Below, piece by piece: positions 7,486-16,895 of a stretch of DNA of 64,000 nucleotides. The notes beneath the pieces are model-generated. The model had not been told where the DNA came from and made no database searches. It was given only the letters and a program-made list of their open reading frames with translations. The stretch's first letter is position 1. Each line of letters opens with the position of its first letter. The translations under genes were made by a program, and so were the position numbers. Origin of the DNA: Rhodanobacter sp. T12-5 (lineage in GTDB: Bacteria; Pseudomonadota; Gammaproteobacteria; Xanthomonadales; Rhodanobacteraceae); the NCBI RefSeq assembly GCF_008329435.1, contig NZ_NPKN01000005.1:62001-126000 (forward strand). The letters are read 5' to 3'.

Positions 7486-8153
7486 AACGGGCCGCCGGTT
7501 TCACCCTGCTGGAGGTACTGGCCTCGCTGGTCCTGCTGGCGTTGCTGCTGGTCGGGGTGTACTCGGGCATCCGCACCGCCTCCCGCAGCGTGCAATCGGG
7601 TACCGCCGCGATCGATCGGATCGATCAGATCCGATCGGCCCAGCAGTTCATACGGCGCGAACTTTCGCAAAGCCTCCTCCAGCCTATCGATCACACGGCC
7701 GCGGGCGAGCCGGTCTATTTTGTCGGCACCGCGCGCGAGATGCGCTACGTCGCGCCCTTGCCCGGCTATCTCGGCAAACTCGGGCCGCAGTTGCAGCAAC
7801 TGCAACTGGTCGATGACGGCCACGGCGGTCTGCGTCTGGAGTTGAGCCTGGCCCTGCTGCCGCCGAACGACGAGGAGGCCCCGGTCCCGCTGGGCGATCC
7901 GCAGGTACTGCTCGATCACATCGGCAGCGGCGGCTTCACTTATCGCGGCACCGATCTGCGGGGCCGCGCGGTGCCGTGGTCCGCCGCGTGGGCCGATGGT
8001 CGACTGCTGCCGCAATTGGTGCGCATCGATCTGCATGCACGGGGCGACCAGGACTGGCCGCAGATGCAGGTTCCATTGCGCCTGAATCCGGTGAACAACG
8101 CCGGTGCGAATGGTCTGTCGCGGATGGGCCTTGGCGCGGGAGGTGCGCGATGA
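7482..8153 (+). CDS. gspJ: Minor pseudopilin GspJ
   Basis: Protein of 223 residues with a short conventional leader MKRAAG before FTLLEVLASLVLLALLL, Glu5 present, then IRTASRSVQSG and the beta-rich GspJ periplasmic domain. With GspI and GspK it forms the tip complex of the pseudopilus that contacts cargo and the secretin. It starts inside the gspI stop (ATGA at 7482) and its own stop overlaps the gspK start the same way. No palindromic repeat is present, which makes its leader a useful contrast with gspG, gspH and gspI. Confidence 0.94.
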   Translation: MKRAAGFTLLEVLASLVLLALLLVGVYSGIRTASRSVQSGTAAIDRIDQIRSAQQFIRRELSQSLLQPIDHTAAGEPVYFVGTAREMRYVAPLPGYLGKLGPQLQQLQLVDDGHGGLRLELSLALLPPNDEEAPVPLGDPQVLLDHIGSGGFTYRGTDLRGRAVPWSAAWADGRLLPQLVRIDLHARGDQDWPQMQVPLRLNPVNNAGANGLSRMGLGAGGAR

Positions 8154-9016
8154 GGCGGTGCCTGTCCCGACGGTCCGGACAGCGCGGAGTGGCGTTGCTG
8201 CTGGTGCTGTGGGCCTGCACGCTGCTGGCGATCCTGCTTGGCGGCTATGCCGCGCTGGCGCGCACCGAGGGCCTGCAGGCACGCTACGACTTTGCCCAGA
8301 CCCAGGCGCATTACGCGGCCGAGGCCGGCGTGATGCGGGCGGTGTATGGCTTGCAGGATCCGCAGGCGAAACAGCGCTGGATCGGCGACGGGCGAACCTA
8401 TACGTTCCATTACGGCGACGCCACGGTGCTGCTGTCATCGGTCGACGAAGGCGGCAAGGTCGATCTCAACACCGCCTCGCCCGAAGTGCTGCAAGCCCTG
8501 TTCCAGGCCGCCGGGATGCCGCAGGCACAGGCACAGATACTGGCCGGCCGCGTGGTGGATTGGCGCAACCCGGTCAACCTGGTGGGCGCGGCCGACAGTG
8601 GCCGCGAGGCATATGCCGCGGCCGGACGCGACTACGGTCCGCGCAACGCGCCGTTTGCCAGTGTCGAGGAGTTGCAGATGGTACTGGGCATGACCCCGGC
8701 GCTGTACCGGCAACTGGCGGGCGTGATCACGATCTGGTCGGGCAGCACGAGTCCGGATCCGGACATGGCGCCGCCGCTGGCGCTGGCCGCGATCCCGGGA
8801 ATGACGACCCAGCAACGCGAGGCGATCGAGGCCGCACGGATCAAGCACGCGAACGATCCGAGCCTGATCCTCAATAACGGCACGACGCACAGTATCCGGT
8901 CGGAGGCCACGCTGGCCGACGGCACCCGTGCCGTCCTGCGCGTCACGGTTCGCCTGCAGTCGGGGCAGGCACAATCCTATGCGGTACTGCGCTGGCGGGA
9001 GGGAACGGCGGAATGA
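8150..9016 (+). CDS. gspK: Minor pseudopilin GspK
   Basis: Protein of 288 residues beginning MRRCLSRRSGQRG before VALLLVLWACTLLAILL. As in other GspK proteins, position 5 of the mature helix is not glutamate (leucine here) and the periplasmic region is large. KVDLNTASPEVLQALFQAAG is the helix-hairpin-helix-like segment of GspK, and a second such block occurs at VEELQMVLGMTPALYRQL. GspK caps the pseudopilus tip. The start overlaps the gspJ stop and the stop overlaps the gspL start. Confidence 0.93.
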   Translation: MRRCLSRRSGQRGVALLLVLWACTLLAILLGGYAALARTEGLQARYDFAQTQAHYAAEAGVMRAVYGLQDPQAKQRWIGDGRTYTFHYGDATVLLSSVDEGGKVDLNTASPEVLQALFQAAGMPQAQAQILAGRVVDWRNPVNLVGAADSGREAYAAAGRDYGPRNAPFASVEELQMVLGMTPALYRQLAGVITIWSGSTSPDPDMAPPLALAAIPGMTTQQREAIEAARIKHANDPSLILNNGTTHSIRSEATLADGTRAVLRVTVRLQSGQAQSYAVLRWREGTAE

Positions 9017-10221
9017 GTACGGTGATGCAGCCATGGCGGCCATGGGTTGACCGTCTGCGTCGCGGCTGGCGTGCTTCGCCATTGCCGGGGTTCCTCGACT
9101 GGTGGGGCGGCGAACTGCGCAACCTGCTGCCGGTGCGCTGGCGTGGCTGGTTCGGCAGTGGTGCCGATTGGCATCTGCTGCAACATGTCGACGGGCTGTG
9201 GCGCTTGCGCCGCAGCGGCCACAGCGAATTGCTGGCGAGCTGGAGCGACCCGGTCGATGCCGTTGGCGGCGACATCCGCACGTCCGATGGCCACCTGCAA
9301 TCGGCGGTGCTGGAAGCTGCATGGCGCCATGTGGATCGGGAAGATCGGCGGCTGGCGCTGCTGCTGCCGTCCGCCGTCGTTCTGCGGCGAACGCTGGCCT
9401 TGCCGCTGGCCGCCCGCGACAACCTGCAGCAGGTTGCCGCCTTCGAGATGGATCGGCAGACGCCCTTCAGCGTGGCGCAGGTGTATTACGCCGCGCGCGA
9501 GCTGACCACGCCGGCACCGGCGGGCCGCTTCCATGCGGAGCTGGTGGTGGTCAAGCGCGACACGGTCGATCCGCTGCTGGCCAATCTGCGTAACCAGGGC
9601 ATTGCGGTCGATGCGGTGGATCTGGCAGTGGCGGACGCGCGCCTCGGCGTCAACCTGTTGCCGCCGGAACAGATCCCGCGCCGCACACATCCGCGTCGAC
9701 GCCTGAACCTGGCGCTGGCCGCCGCCTGCGTGCTGCTGCTGGCACTGGTGCTCGGCGAGTGGCGGCACAACCGGCAACTGGCGCTCGTCCAGATGCGAAG
9801 CGAGGTCGCGGCGATGGGCGGCGAGGCGCAGCAGGTCGCTGCGTTGCGTCAGCAATTGCAGGACAACGCCGGTGCCGCCGGTTTCCTGGCCGAGCGCAAG
9901 AAGAACACCGTAAGCATGCTCGCCCTGCTGCAGGAGACCACCGCACGCCTGCCCGACAGCGCCTGGCTGGAGCGCTTCAGCGTCGACAATACGGGCCAGA
10001 TCGGCTTCCAGGGACAAAGTAAACAGGCGGCCAAACTGCTCGACACGCTGAAGGACTCGCGCCTGATCACCGATGCCAGTTTCCAGGGCAGCATCCAGCC
10101 TGATCCCACCACCGGCAAGGAGCGCTTCTACCTCACCGCGCGGGTCAACGAACCGGCCGCCGGCAAGGCGAAAAAGCCGCCTGCGGCGGCGGCATCGACG
10201 GACGACGGGGACACGCCATGA
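9013..10221 (+). CDS. gspL: Type II secretion protein GspL (PilN-like C terminus)
   Basis: Protein of 402 residues. The cytoplasmic part (about 1-230) has the actin-like fold that receives the GspE N-terminal domain; a single membrane helix follows (LNLALAAACVLLLALVLGEW, about residues 233-252), then a periplasmic coiled segment and a PilN/ferredoxin-like domain (SAWLERFSVDNTGQIGFQG). The C-terminal tail is rich in Lys, Ala and Pro. GspL links the cytoplasmic ATPase to the GspM/GspF platform. ATGA overlaps occur at both ends. Confidence 0.9.
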   Translation: MSTVMQPWRPWVDRLRRGWRASPLPGFLDWWGGELRNLLPVRWRGWFGSGADWHLLQHVDGLWRLRRSGHSELLASWSDPVDAVGGDIRTSDGHLQSAVLEAAWRHVDREDRRLALLLPSAVVLRRTLALPLAARDNLQQVAAFEMDRQTPFSVAQVYYAARELTTPAPAGRFHAELVVVKRDTVDPLLANLRNQGIAVDAVDLAVADARLGVNLLPPEQIPRRTHPRRRLNLALAAACVLLLALVLGEWRHNRQLALVQMRSEVAAMGGEAQQVAALRQQLQDNAGAAGFLAERKKNTVSMLALLQETTARLPDSAWLERFSVDNTGQIGFQGQSKQAAKLLDTLKDSRLITDASFQGSIQPDPTTGKERFYLTARVNEPAAGKAKKPPAAAASTDDGDTP

Positions 10222-10868
10222 AGATGGCCGCACTCAATCCGCGCGACAGTCGCATAGCGGCGATCGGGCTCTTGTTGCTGGTGCTGCTGCTGGGCTATTT
10301 CGTATTGCTGCACTGGTGGTTCGTGGCGCCGCTGCAGCAGATCCGCAGCGAGATGGCCGACTTGCGCGATACGCACAGCCGCTATGCGGCGGCGATCGCC
10401 GAGAAGCCGGCGCTGCAGCAGCGCATCGCCGCGCTCGGTGCCGGCCAGGCCGCCAGCAGCGCGTTCCTCGCCGCGGATGATCCGAACACCGCCGCGGCCG
10501 ATTTGATGCAGCGCGTGGTCGACGTGGTCGCCGCCAACACCGGCGGCGGCAGCTGCACCGTGAGCCAGAAGATGCCCTTGCCCAGTCCGCCACCCACGCC
10601 CGGCGAACCCTACCGCCAGGCGGCGGTGAGCATCAGCCTGAGTTGCGACATCCAGACGCTGGCCGCCGTATTGCAGGCGCTGGAACAAGGCACGCCCTAC
10701 CTGTTCATCGACGACCTCAGCATCTATCGCAACCCGGTGGCCGCGCAGCAGAACCACGCCGCCTCGCTGGAAGTGCAGTTCACCGTGTCCGGCTATGTGC
10801 GCCCGCCACGTGCCCGGTCGACGACAGCCGCTGCCGCATCGACCGATGCCGCCGGAGGCACGCCATGA
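10218..10868 (+). CDS. gspM: Type II secretion protein GspM
   Basis: Protein of 216 residues: one N-terminal membrane helix (IAAIGLLLLVLLLGYFVLLHWW), a periplasmic coiled-coil stretch, and a C-terminal ferredoxin-like domain of the GspM/PilO type (VSISLSCDIQTLAAVLQALE). It partners GspL in the inner-membrane platform. Position between gspL and gspN, with ATGA overlaps at both ends, agrees with the xps operon of Xanthomonas. The last 25 residues are a low-complexity Ala/Thr tail, as in the neighbouring GspL. Confidence 0.9.
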   Translation: MKMAALNPRDSRIAAIGLLLLVLLLGYFVLLHWWFVAPLQQIRSEMADLRDTHSRYAAAIAEKPALQQRIAALGAGQAASSAFLAADDPNTAAADLMQRVVDVVAANTGGGSCTVSQKMPLPSPPPTPGEPYRQAAVSISLSCDIQTLAAVLQALEQGTPYLFIDDLSIYRNPVAAQQNHAASLEVQFTVSGYVRPPRARSTTAAAASTDAAGGTP

Positions 10869-11593
10869 ACGCCGCCAACCAGCGTCAACTGACCCCGATC
10901 CTGGCAGCGATCGCCGTGCTGCTGGGCGCCGTGCTGCTGATGTTGCTGCTCGGCATCGGTGCCACGGCTCACTGGAATCCGCCGCGGGCGCTGGCCCCGC
11001 TGCCGCCGGCCGGCAAATCCGATGCCCTGCCCAGGCCGGTGCCGTTGCAGCAGTTTGCGCTGGTCTGGCAGAAGCCGCTGTTCAACCCCGAGCGCAAGCC
11101 GGTGGCACGCGCTGCCGATGGTGGCAGCAGCCTGGGCGATCTCGATCTGACCGGCATCATCCTCACCCCCAGCCTGCGCATGGCCTTGCTGCACGACCGC
11201 AACGGCGACAAGCAGGTGCGACTGCGCGAAGGCGAATCGTTGCCCGACGGCAGCGTGACGCTGGTGGAAGTCCATCCGCGTTCGGCGCTGTTCGATTCGT
11301 CGGCAGGGCGCTCCGAGTTGAAGCTGCCTGCCGGCGCGCCGATCGACGTGAGCCGGCCCGAAGGACCGCACGCCGACGAACTGCTGAGCCCCGGCGCTGA
11401 CGAGCCGGAGGCCGACGAGGCACGCAGGCCGCCGGTGCTTTCCGGCAGCGAAATCATCGCGCCGCCCACGGTCACGCCGCAGCAACGGGCGAGGCCCGAG
11501 CATGCCCGCGAATCGGCCGTCGAGCGGTTGCGCAAGAACATCCAGAAACGTCGGGCTGAACGCGCCGCCGCCGCCCGCAAAGGAGATCATTGA
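10865..11593 (+). CDS. gspN: Type II secretion protein XpsN/GspN-like (GspC analogue)
   Basis: Protein of 242 residues with one membrane helix (ILAAIAVLLGAVLLMLLLGI), then a periplasmic region resembling the homology region of GspC: FALVWQKPLFNPERKPVAR, LDLTGIILTPSLRMALLHD, VRLREGESLPDGSVTLVEV. In Xanthomonas the XpsN product at this operon position links the secretin XpsD to XpsL and XpsM, doing the job of GspC, which is absent here. The C terminus is charged and Arg-rich with no PDZ domain. It starts in the gspM stop; AAGGAG near its end serves gspD. Confidence 0.85.
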   Translation: MNAANQRQLTPILAAIAVLLGAVLLMLLLGIGATAHWNPPRALAPLPPAGKSDALPRPVPLQQFALVWQKPLFNPERKPVARAADGGSSLGDLDLTGIILTPSLRMALLHDRNGDKQVRLREGESLPDGSVTLVEVHPRSALFDSSAGRSELKLPAGAPIDVSRPEGPHADELLSPGADEPEADEARRPPVLSGSEIIAPPTVTPQQRARPEHARESAVERLRKNIQKRRAERAAAARKGDH

Positions 11594-11596
11594 GCC

Positions 11597-14221
11597 ATGT
11601 TCCGCACCCTTTACCCGCAAGTCCTGCGCACCATCACGCTTGCCGTGGTCGTGTGCATGGCCGGTTGCGCCAGCCTGCCGCAGCCGCACGACGATGGTGC
11701 ATTGCAGCGCGAGGCGATGGCCGGCACCCGAAACCCGGTGCCCGCGCTGTTGCCGCTGAACAACAACGCCACCGCGCCCACCGAGACCACCGCCAAGGAA
11801 ATCAGCCACGGCAGCGGCCAGTTCATCCGGCCCGGCGCGCTGATCAAGCCGCGCCCGGCGGCCAGCGGCGGCGGCGCGGTCACCTTCAATTTCGAGAACC
11901 AGCCGGTGCAGGCGGTGGTCAAGGCGATCCTCGGCGATCTGCTCAAGCAGAACTACACCATCGTGCCGGGCGTGCAGGGCAACATCTCCTTCTCCACCTC
12001 CGAGCCGGTGGATTCCAGCCAGGCGCTGCCGATCCTGGAAACGCTGTTGTCGTGGACCAACAACGCGCTGGTGCAGCGCGACGGCGGCTACGTGGTGATG
12101 CCTACCAAGGACGCGGTGGCCGGCAACATGGTGCCCAGCCTGGGCGCCGCGGCGCCCAAGGGCGGCATGCAGGCGCGGCTGTTCCCGCTGCGCTACATCT
12201 CCGCCACCGAGATGCAGAAACTGATCAAGCCGTTCGCGCGCGCCGATTCGGTGCTGCTGGTGGACCCGGCACGCAACCTGCTGGTGATGTCCGGCACGCC
12301 GCAGGAACTGGCGAACTACCAGAGCATGGTGCGCACCTTCGACGTCGACTGGCTGCGCGGCATGTCGGTGGGCGTGTTCAACCTGCAGTACGCGAACGTC
12401 GGCGAGCTGATGCCGAAGCTCGACGGCATGTTCGGCGTGCACGGCGACACCCCGCTGGCCGGCATGCTGCGTTTCATTCCGATCGAGCGGACCAATGCGA
12501 TCGTGGTGATCAGCACCCAGCCGGAATATCTGCAGGAAGTGGGCGACTGGATCACCAAGATCGATCGCGGCGGCGGCAACGAGCCGCAACTGTTCGTGTA
12601 TGACGTGCGCAACATCAAGGCATCGGACCTGGCCAGGTACCTGGCGCAGATCTACACCAACAGCGCCGGAACCGGCGGCGACAATGGCGGCCAGGTCGGG
12701 CCGGGACTGGGCGGCGGCACGCTGGGCAGCGCCGACAACGCCAACGGGGCGACCAGCATGGGCAGCACCGCCGGCAGCTTCGGCAGTCCGGCCGAAGCCT
12801 CGCGCGACAGCGGGGCATTTGGCGCGGGCAATGGATCCGGCGCGAACGCGGGCCTGGGCACCACCGGCGCGGACAACCGCGAGGGCAGTTCGGCCGGCAG
12901 CTTCGGCAGCAACATGCCTGCGTTCGGCAATGGTGCCGCCGGCACCGGCAGCAACGCTCCGAACGAGCAGCAATACACCTCCAGCGACGGCAGCGTGCGG
13001 ATCAGTTCGGTCGACGGCAGCAATCAGTTGCTGGTGCGCGCACGGCCCTCGCAATGGGAGGAGATCAAGGGTGCGATCCACAAGCTCGACAACGTGCCGC
13101 TGCAGGTACAGATCGAGACCCGCATCCTCGAAGTCAGGCTCACCGGCGAATTCCAGTTCGGCGTGCAGTGGTACCTCGAGGGCCTGACCGGCAGTACCGG
13201 CAGTCCCGCCGATGGCAATTTTGTCCCCGGCGAACCTTACCGGCATCGCCAGGTCGGCCTGGGCCAGGGCGGCAACGCGTTCGGCGGCGAGCCGTTCTTC
13301 TATTCCTTCCTCAACAGCAACCTGCAGGTTGCCGTGCGCGCGATGGAAACCAGCGGCAACACCAAGACGCTGTCGGCGCCGTCGATGGTGGTGATGAACA
13401 ACCAGAACGCGCACATCCAGGTGGGCGACCGCATCCCGGTCAACCAGACCAGCGTCAACACCGGCATCGGCAACACCACCAGCTTCAGCCAGGTCGAGTA
13501 CCTCGACACCGGCGTGATCCTCAACGTGCAACCGCGGATCAATCCCGGCGGCCTGGTCTACATGAACATCAGCCAGCAGGTCAGCCAGCCGAACAACGCG
13601 GTGCCGCTGGTCAACGGCAACCGGACCATTTCCAAGCGCGAGCTGGCCACCCAGGTCGCCGTGCAGAGTGGCCAGACCGTGCTGTTGGGTGGCCTGATCC
13701 AGCAGGACGAAGGCAATACCGACACCGGCATTCCGGGGCTCAACCGCATCCCCGTCCTGGGCCGGCTGTTCGGCAGCACCAATCGCAGCCGCAATCGCAC
13801 CGAGCTGATCGTGCTGATCACGCCGCGGGTGATCCGCGGCGGCGCGGATGCGAAACAGGTCACCGACGACTACCAGGAGAAGTTCGAGTCGCTGGCGCCG
13901 CTGCGTGCCGCTGCCGGCAACGGCAAGGCCGCCACGCTGACCCCTGAAACAGCGGTGCCGCCGGCCACAACGTCGCCGGCCATGCCGAGCTGGCCGGACC
14001 AGTTGCACCAGCACGCCGAGATCGCGCTGGCCAAGGCCGACTATGCGACGGCAGAAGATCTGGCGATGAAATCGTGGCAGCAGGGTGCGCGTCAGGGCGG
14101 CATGTGCGAACGCAACTGGCAGGTCGTCATCGAGGTGCGCAAGCATGCGAACGATCAGAAGGGTGTCGAGGCGGCGCGCAAGCGACAAGCCGAGTGTCGG
14201 CTGCCGGCAACGCAGCCGTAG
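11597..14221 (+). CDS. gspD: Type II secretion outer-membrane secretin GspD (XpsD), lipoprotein
   Basis: Protein of 874 residues. The signal peptide ends in a lipobox (VVCMAGC, Cys24), so the secretin is a lipoprotein like XpsD and needs no separate pilotin. N0-N3 domains span about residues 90-510 (VTFNFENQPVQAVVKAILGD; AEMQ-type repeats), interrupted at about 353-460 by a Gly/Ser/Asn-rich insertion. The secretin pore domain follows (VPLQVQIETRILEVRLTGE; VLLGGLIQQDEGNTDTGIPG; LIVLITPRVIRGG). After the pore, about 90 extra residues with helical repeat character (HAEIALAKADYATAEDLAMK) close the protein. Last gene of the operon. Confidence 0.95.
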   Translation: MFRTLYPQVLRTITLAVVVCMAGCASLPQPHDDGALQREAMAGTRNPVPALLPLNNNATAPTETTAKEISHGSGQFIRPGALIKPRPAASGGGAVTFNFENQPVQAVVKAILGDLLKQNYTIVPGVQGNISFSTSEPVDSSQALPILETLLSWTNNALVQRDGGYVVMPTKDAVAGNMVPSLGAAAPKGGMQARLFPLRYISATEMQKLIKPFARADSVLLVDPARNLLVMSGTPQELANYQSMVRTFDVDWLRGMSVGVFNLQYANVGELMPKLDGMFGVHGDTPLAGMLRFIPIERTNAIVVISTQPEYLQEVGDWITKIDRGGGNEPQLFVYDVRNIKASDLARYLAQIYTNSAGTGGDNGGQVGPGLGGGTLGSADNANGATSMGSTAGSFGSPAEASRDSGAFGAGNGSGANAGLGTTGADNREGSSAGSFGSNMPAFGNGAAGTGSNAPNEQQYTSSDGSVRISSVDGSNQLLVRARPSQWEEIKGAIHKLDNVPLQVQIETRILEVRLTGEFQFGVQWYLEGLTGSTGSPADGNFVPGEPYRHRQVGLGQGGNAFGGEPFFYSFLNSNLQVAVRAMETSGNTKTLSAPSMVVMNNQNAHIQVGDRIPVNQTSVNTGIGNTTSFSQVEYLDTGVILNVQPRINPGGLVYMNISQQVSQPNNAVPLVNGNRTISKRELATQVAVQSGQTVLLGGLIQQDEGNTDTGIPGLNRIPVLGRLFGSTNRSRNRTELIVLITPRVIRGGADAKQVTDDYQEKFESLAPLRAAAGNGKAATLTPETAVPPATTSPAMPSWPDQLHQHAEIALAKADYATAEDLAMKSWQQGARQGGMCERNWQVVIEVRKHANDQKGVEAARKRQAECRLPATQP

Positions 14222-14295
14222 CGAAGCAAGGGCAAGCGCGGCCATGGAGGGCCACCGAGGGCCGGTCGAGGCGGCAGCCGTTATCATTCGCGCGA

Positions 14296-16821
14296 ATGAC
14301 TTCAGCCCCGCCCGTTTTCCCGATCACGCCGCTGCTGCCGCAGATCCGTGCCTCGCTCGCCGCCCATCCACGGCTGGTGCTGGAGGCGCCGCCCGGTGCC
14401 GGCAAGACCACCCAGGTACCGCTGGCCCTGCTCGACGCCGACTGGCTGGCCGGCCACAAGATCGTGATGCTGGAGCCGCGCCGGATCGCGGCGCGCGCCG
14501 CCGCGCAATTCATGGCGCAGCAGTTGGGCGAGGTGGTCGGGCAAACCGTCGGTTACCGGATCCGCTTCGAATCGAAAGTGAGTGCGGCGACCCGGATCGA
14601 GGTGGTCACCGAAGGCATCCTGACCCGGCTGATCCAGCACGATCCGGAGCTGGCCGGGATCGGCGCCATCGTGTTCGACGAATTCCACGAGCGTCACCTG
14701 GCCGGCGACCTCGGCGCCGCGTTGGCGCTGGACGTGCAGGGCACGCTGCGACCGGACCTGCGTCTGCTGCTGATGTCGGCCACGCTCGACGGCGAGCGCA
14801 TCGCGCGATGGCTGGACGCGCCGCGGCTGTCCAGCCCTGGGCGCAGCTTCCCGGTGCGCATCGAGCATCCGCCGGCGCGCACGCAGGAAAGCATCGAGCA
14901 CCAGCTCGCCCGCGTCGCGCGCCAGGCGCTGGATGAAAATGACGGCGACGTGCTGGCCTTCCTGCCCGGTCGGCGCGAGATCGCGCGCGTGCAGGCGGTG
15001 CTGGCGCAGACGCTGGTCCGCGATGACGTCGAGGTGCTGGCGCTGCACGGGGAACTCTCGCTGGCCGAGCAGCAGGCCGCGCTGGCGCCCGCCGAGCCGG
15101 GCACCCGGCGTATCGTGCTGGCGACCAACGTGGCCGAGTCCAGCATCACCCTGCCGGGCATCCGCGCCGTGATCGATGCCGGTCTTGCGCGCGAGCCACG
15201 GTTCGATCCGAATTCCGGCTTCACCCGGCTGGAGACGGTCGCCATCTCGCAGGCCTCGGCCGACCAGCGCGCCGGCCGCGCCGGTCGCGTAGCGGCGGGC
15301 ACGGCGTATCGGCTGTGGCCGCAAAGCAAGCGGCTGGAGGCGGCGCGCACGGCGGAGATCGGCCAGGTCGAACTCTCCGCGCTGGCCCTGGAACTCGCCG
15401 CATGGGGTGTCACCCAGAGCAGCGCCGATGGCATGCGCTGGCTCGATCCGCCGCCGGCCGGCGCTCTGGCGCAGGCGCGCGACCTGCTGGGTCGGCTCGG
15501 CGCGCTCGGCAGCGATGGCCGGATCACCGCGCTGGGTCGCCGGATGCTGGAGCTCGGTGCCAGCCCGCGCCTGGCCGCCGCGGCCCTGCGTGCACCCATC
15601 GAACTGCATGCGCTGATCGCCGACCTGCTGGCGTTGATGGAGGCGCGTTCGCCGTTGCGCGGAACGCAGGCGCGCAGTGACGATTTCCGCGTGCGGGTGA
15701 TGGCGCTGCATGCATGGCGCGACCGGCGCGGCGCGCTGGCACGTGGCGAAGTCGATACCGGTGCGCTGGCCGCGATCGAGCAGGCCAGCAAGGGCTGGCG
15801 CAGACGTCTGGACGTCCGTACCGCCGCCAGTGGCGTGCCGAACGGTCATGCCGTAGGCGAACTGCTGCTGCACGCCTTTCCCGATCGCGTCGCCCGCCGC
15901 GATGACAACAATCCGCTGCGCTACACGCTGGCCAACGGTCGTGGTGCGCGCCTGCACGAGAACACCGCGCTGCACGGCGAGCCGTGGCTGGTCGCGCTGG
16001 ATCTTCGCCACGAAGCCCGCGACAGCCTGATCTTCGCGGCTGCGCCACTCGATCCGGATGCACTGGAGCGCGATTATCCGGCGCAGTTCACGCGCGAACG
16101 CACGTTGCGCTGGAACGATCAGCGCGGCGCGGTGGAAGCGTTCGACGAGCAGCGCTTCGGCGCGATCGTGCTGGATCGCCGCAGCGTGCCGGTGAACGCG
16201 CAGGACGCACTGCCTGCGCTGCTTGCCGCAGTGCGGGCCCGCGGCATCGACGTGCTGCCGTGGAGCGGCCATGCGCGGCGATTGCGCGCGCGCATGCAGG
16301 CGTTGCGTGCATGGATGCCGGAGCTGGGGCTGGCGGACGTCTCCGACGCAGCGCTGCTGGCATCGCTGGACGACTGGTTGGCACCCTGCCTGGACGGCAT
16401 GCATCGACTCGATGAGCTGGATGCGGACACCCTGTCGCAGGCACTGGCGAGGCGGTTCGATCATGAGCAGCGCCGCCTGCTCGACACGCAGGCGCCGGAA
16501 AGTCTCGTCGTGCCGAGCGGCCAGCGCCGACAACTGGAGTATGCGAACGGCGAACCGCCGGTGCTGGCGGTCAAGCTGCAGGAACTGTTCGGCCTCGCCG
16601 ACACGCCGCGCATCGGTGGCGGACGCATTCCGGTCACGTTGCACCTGCTTTCGCCGGCCGGCCGGCCGATCCAGGTCACGCAGGATCTGAAAGGTTTCTG
16701 GGAGCGGACCTATCCGGAGGTTCGGCGCGAATTGAAGGGTCGTTACCCGCGCCATCCATGGCCGGACGATCCGTGGACGGCCATGGCGACGCACCGCGCG
16801 AAACCGCGCGAACGACGCTGA
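14296..16821 (+). CDS. hrpB: ATP-dependent helicase HrpB
   Basis: Protein of 841 residues, close to the usual HrpB length. Motif I is EAPPGAGKTTQVPLALL, motif II is a DExH box (IVFDEFHERHLAGDL), motif III is LLMSATLDG, and motifs V-VI are IVLATNVAESSITLPG and QRAGRAGRVAAG. HA2 and the HrpB-specific C-terminal region (FGLADTPRIGGGRIPVTLHL; FWERTYPEVRRELKGRYPRH) follow. The family is a superfamily 2 helicase of DEAH/RHA type, with an unclear role in RNA metabolism. ATG 14296 gives the conserved beginning; the longer upstream frame overlaps gspD. It is not part of the secretion operon by function. Confidence 0.95.
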   Translation: MTSAPPVFPITPLLPQIRASLAAHPRLVLEAPPGAGKTTQVPLALLDADWLAGHKIVMLEPRRIAARAAAQFMAQQLGEVVGQTVGYRIRFESKVSAATRIEVVTEGILTRLIQHDPELAGIGAIVFDEFHERHLAGDLGAALALDVQGTLRPDLRLLLMSATLDGERIARWLDAPRLSSPGRSFPVRIEHPPARTQESIEHQLARVARQALDENDGDVLAFLPGRREIARVQAVLAQTLVRDDVEVLALHGELSLAEQQAALAPAEPGTRRIVLATNVAESSITLPGIRAVIDAGLAREPRFDPNSGFTRLETVAISQASADQRAGRAGRVAAGTAYRLWPQSKRLEAARTAEIGQVELSALALELAAWGVTQSSADGMRWLDPPPAGALAQARDLLGRLGALGSDGRITALGRRMLELGASPRLAAAALRAPIELHALIADLLALMEARSPLRGTQARSDDFRVRVMALHAWRDRRGALARGEVDTGALAAIEQASKGWRRRLDVRTAASGVPNGHAVGELLLHAFPDRVARRDDNNPLRYTLANGRGARLHENTALHGEPWLVALDLRHEARDSLIFAAAPLDPDALERDYPAQFTRERTLRWNDQRGAVEAFDEQRFGAIVLDRRSVPVNAQDALPALLAAVRARGIDVLPWSGHARRLRARMQALRAWMPELGLADVSDAALLASLDDWLAPCLDGMHRLDELDADTLSQALARRFDHEQRRLLDTQAPESLVVPSGQRRQLEYANGEPPVLAVKLQELFGLADTPRIGGGRIPVTLHLLSPAGRPIQVTQDLKGFWERTYPEVRRELKGRYPRHPWPDDPWTAMATHRAKPRERR

Positions 16822-16895
16822 AACCGCTGGGGTCGCGCGGTCTGTTTGACCTGGCCGGTGCGGCTGCCGGATAGTGTCCGCAAGGGTTGTCGTCC

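Noticed and set aside
10793-14287. Minus-strand open frame of 1164 codons antisense to gspN and gspD
   Set aside because: Same shadow effect; the composition is His/Arg/Asp/Val-rich with no recognisable domain, while the plus strand carries the secretin.
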